Positions 63,225-64,000 of a DNA stretch of 64,000 nucleotides are shown piece by piece. Numbering within the stretch: position 1 is the stretch's first letter; every line of letters starts with the position of its first letter. Source of the stretch: Pseudoalteromonas sp. (GTDB taxonomy: Bacteria > Pseudomonadota > Gammaproteobacteria > Enterobacterales > Alteromonadaceae). The notes under the pieces were generated by a model that saw only the letters and a program-made list of their open reading frames with translations, made no database searches and was not told the DNA's origin. The stretch lies in contig NZ_JAGYIU010000004.1 of NCBI RefSeq assembly GCF_018402495.1, forward strand, positions 434,001 through 498,000, written 5' to 3'. The position numbers were made by a program, and so were the translations under genes.

Positions 63225-64000
63225 CTACTGACCTAAATTAAACTGATAGCTATGCTCAGCAAGTGCGTGTTGGTTGCCAACGGCATAAGTTGCAACGTCT
63301 ACTTCTCCTGCTGGGCTGATATTAAATACACGATACATAGGATTGTGGCGTGTCTCATCAGGAATTTTAGTGCGCTCTAGGGCAGGGATATGTAAGTAGT
63401 GTACTTTGTCGATTTTTTTAGAGTGATTCACTCTGTCCATGTCCATATGTAAATCACCAGAGATTACTGCTTTTAGATTTGGCTGTGCAATAACGTCGGC
63501 AAATTTTATGTTGCCAATCCCTTTATCTGCATTCTCAGGGTAAACGCCTTTTTGTGCGCCGTGAACAACGAGTAAAACCGGTTTTGGGTTGAGTTGTTTT
63601 AGTTGCTCAAGAACCCATGAGACCCCTTTGTTATTAAAGTCACGGCCGTGATCGGGTGATGCAAGTACAATCGCTAGGTCGTCAAACTCTAAAACATACT
63701 TATCTGATTTAATAGTCGTTTTACCTTTATTCCATAAATTGGCAAAGTGTAAAAAACGTGTCACTGCGTCGTCTGCACCATGTTCTTCATTGCCCATAAT
63801 TGGGTAAAAAGGCAGTGTTAGGCGCTGTAATTCAGGTGTTACATTATTATATTGCAGCATAGTGCCTTTGTGGGGAATGTCGCCTACACCTAATACAAAG
63901 TCGATTTTATTTTCGCCGGCTAGGCGGTTTACATCATCAACGGCACGCGCTAAATGAGGAAATTCTGCAACGGGTTTAGGCTCTGCGTCACCGAGTACTG
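63225..64000 (-). CDS. Calcineurin-like metallophosphoesterase, cut by the window edge
   Basis: The reading frame continues without stop from 63225 to the window edge at 64000, so the N-terminus is missing. Visible metallophosphoesterase motifs are GVGDIPHKG near the 64-kb side, PIMGNEEHG (the GNHE/D motif), VVHGAQKG and SGDLHMDMDR (GH-H-like). Family members hydrolyse phosphoesters with two metals. The internal Met at 63860 is not the real start. Substrate unknown. Confidence 0.82.
   Translation of the reverse strand, partial: VLGDAEPKPVAEFPHLARAVDDVNRLAGENKIDFVLGVGDIPHKGTMLQYNNVTPELQRLTLPFYPIMGNEEHGADDAVTRFLHFANLWNKGKTTIKSDKYVLEFDDLAIVLASPDHGRDFNNKGVSWVLEQLKQLNPKPVLLVVHGAQKGVYPENADKGIGNIKFADVIAQPNLKAVISGDLHMDMDRVNHSKKIDKVHYLHIPALERTKIPDETRHNPMYRVFNISPAGEVDVATYAVGNQHALAEHSYQFNLGQ

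Overview
The window looks like a chromosomal segment of a marine gammaproteobacterium of the order Alteromonadales, most likely Pseudoalteromonas. This rests on gene content and order (tyrS, cobD-mtnN, arcB facing arcA, trmB/mutY/yggX, ygfB-pepP-ubiH-ubiI, rpsF-priB-rpsR-rplI, dnaB-alr, valS-holC-pepA facing lptF-lptG), the AT-rich base composition and the protein style. It is mostly core genome with short islands of repeats. I see no prophage, CRISPR array, secretion system or biosynthetic cluster.

Layout. 0.1-6.6 kb: an M23 cell-wall peptidase, a tyrosyl-tRNA synthetase with a KMSKS motif, cobD/cbiB-mtnN, a DUF2726 protein and folE2. 6.8-12 kb: the ArcB sensor and ArcA regulator as convergent neighbours, then an orphan histidine kinase. 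12-15.6 kb: rsmC, trmB, mutY, yggX. 15.6-18.4 kb: a large BarA-like hybrid kinase. 18.6-19.4 kb: a tRNA cluster (Phe, Thr, Phe) with decayed and duplicated tRNA 3' ends. 19.7-26.4 kb: a periplasmic solute-binding-like protein and a three-gene RND efflux system. 26.5-31.2 kb: 6S RNA on the minus strand, then ygfB-pepP-ubiH-ubiI. 31.4-34.4 kb: an esterase/TPR protein and the S6/PriB/S18/L9 operon, whose leader can fold. 34.6-36.6 kb: an ECF sigma factor, a putative anti-sigma factor and a DUF4097 protein. 36.7-39.2 kb: dnaB-alr. 39.2-41.5 kb: a probable thiamine uptake and kinase module. 41.7-46.2 kb: tRNA-Arg, an IS30-type element, an HD-GYP protein, a small Cys-rich membrane protein and fadL. 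46.3-54.4 kb: valS, holC, pepA, lptFG and an RDD protein. 54.7-55.2 kb: tRNA-Leu followed by 118-bp tandem units that each start with the tRNA 3' end. 55.3-58.5 kb: a fatty-acid desaturase, a LuxR-type regulator and a second tyrosyl-tRNA synthetase of the KFGKT type. 58.5-64 kb: REP-like palindromes, a Na/Pi transporter, a TonB-dependent receptor, a DUF1275 protein, a DUF2805 protein and a metallophosphoesterase cut by the window edge.

The most unusual material is non-coding. At three tRNA genes (Thr, Phe, Leu) the 3' part of the tRNA, in two cases with its terminator, has been duplicated downstream. The Leu array has an exact 118-bp period, compensating changes in its terminator stems, and a spacer segment complementary to the tRNA T-arm. 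A family of about 160-bp inverted-repeat elements occurs in at least four places. Heptanucleotide repeats (GAACCTA or GAACCCC) occur in three intergenic gaps. Among the genes, notable points are two different TyrRS types, loss of one of the two redox cysteines in ArcB, and a thiamine module without a visible TPP riboswitch.
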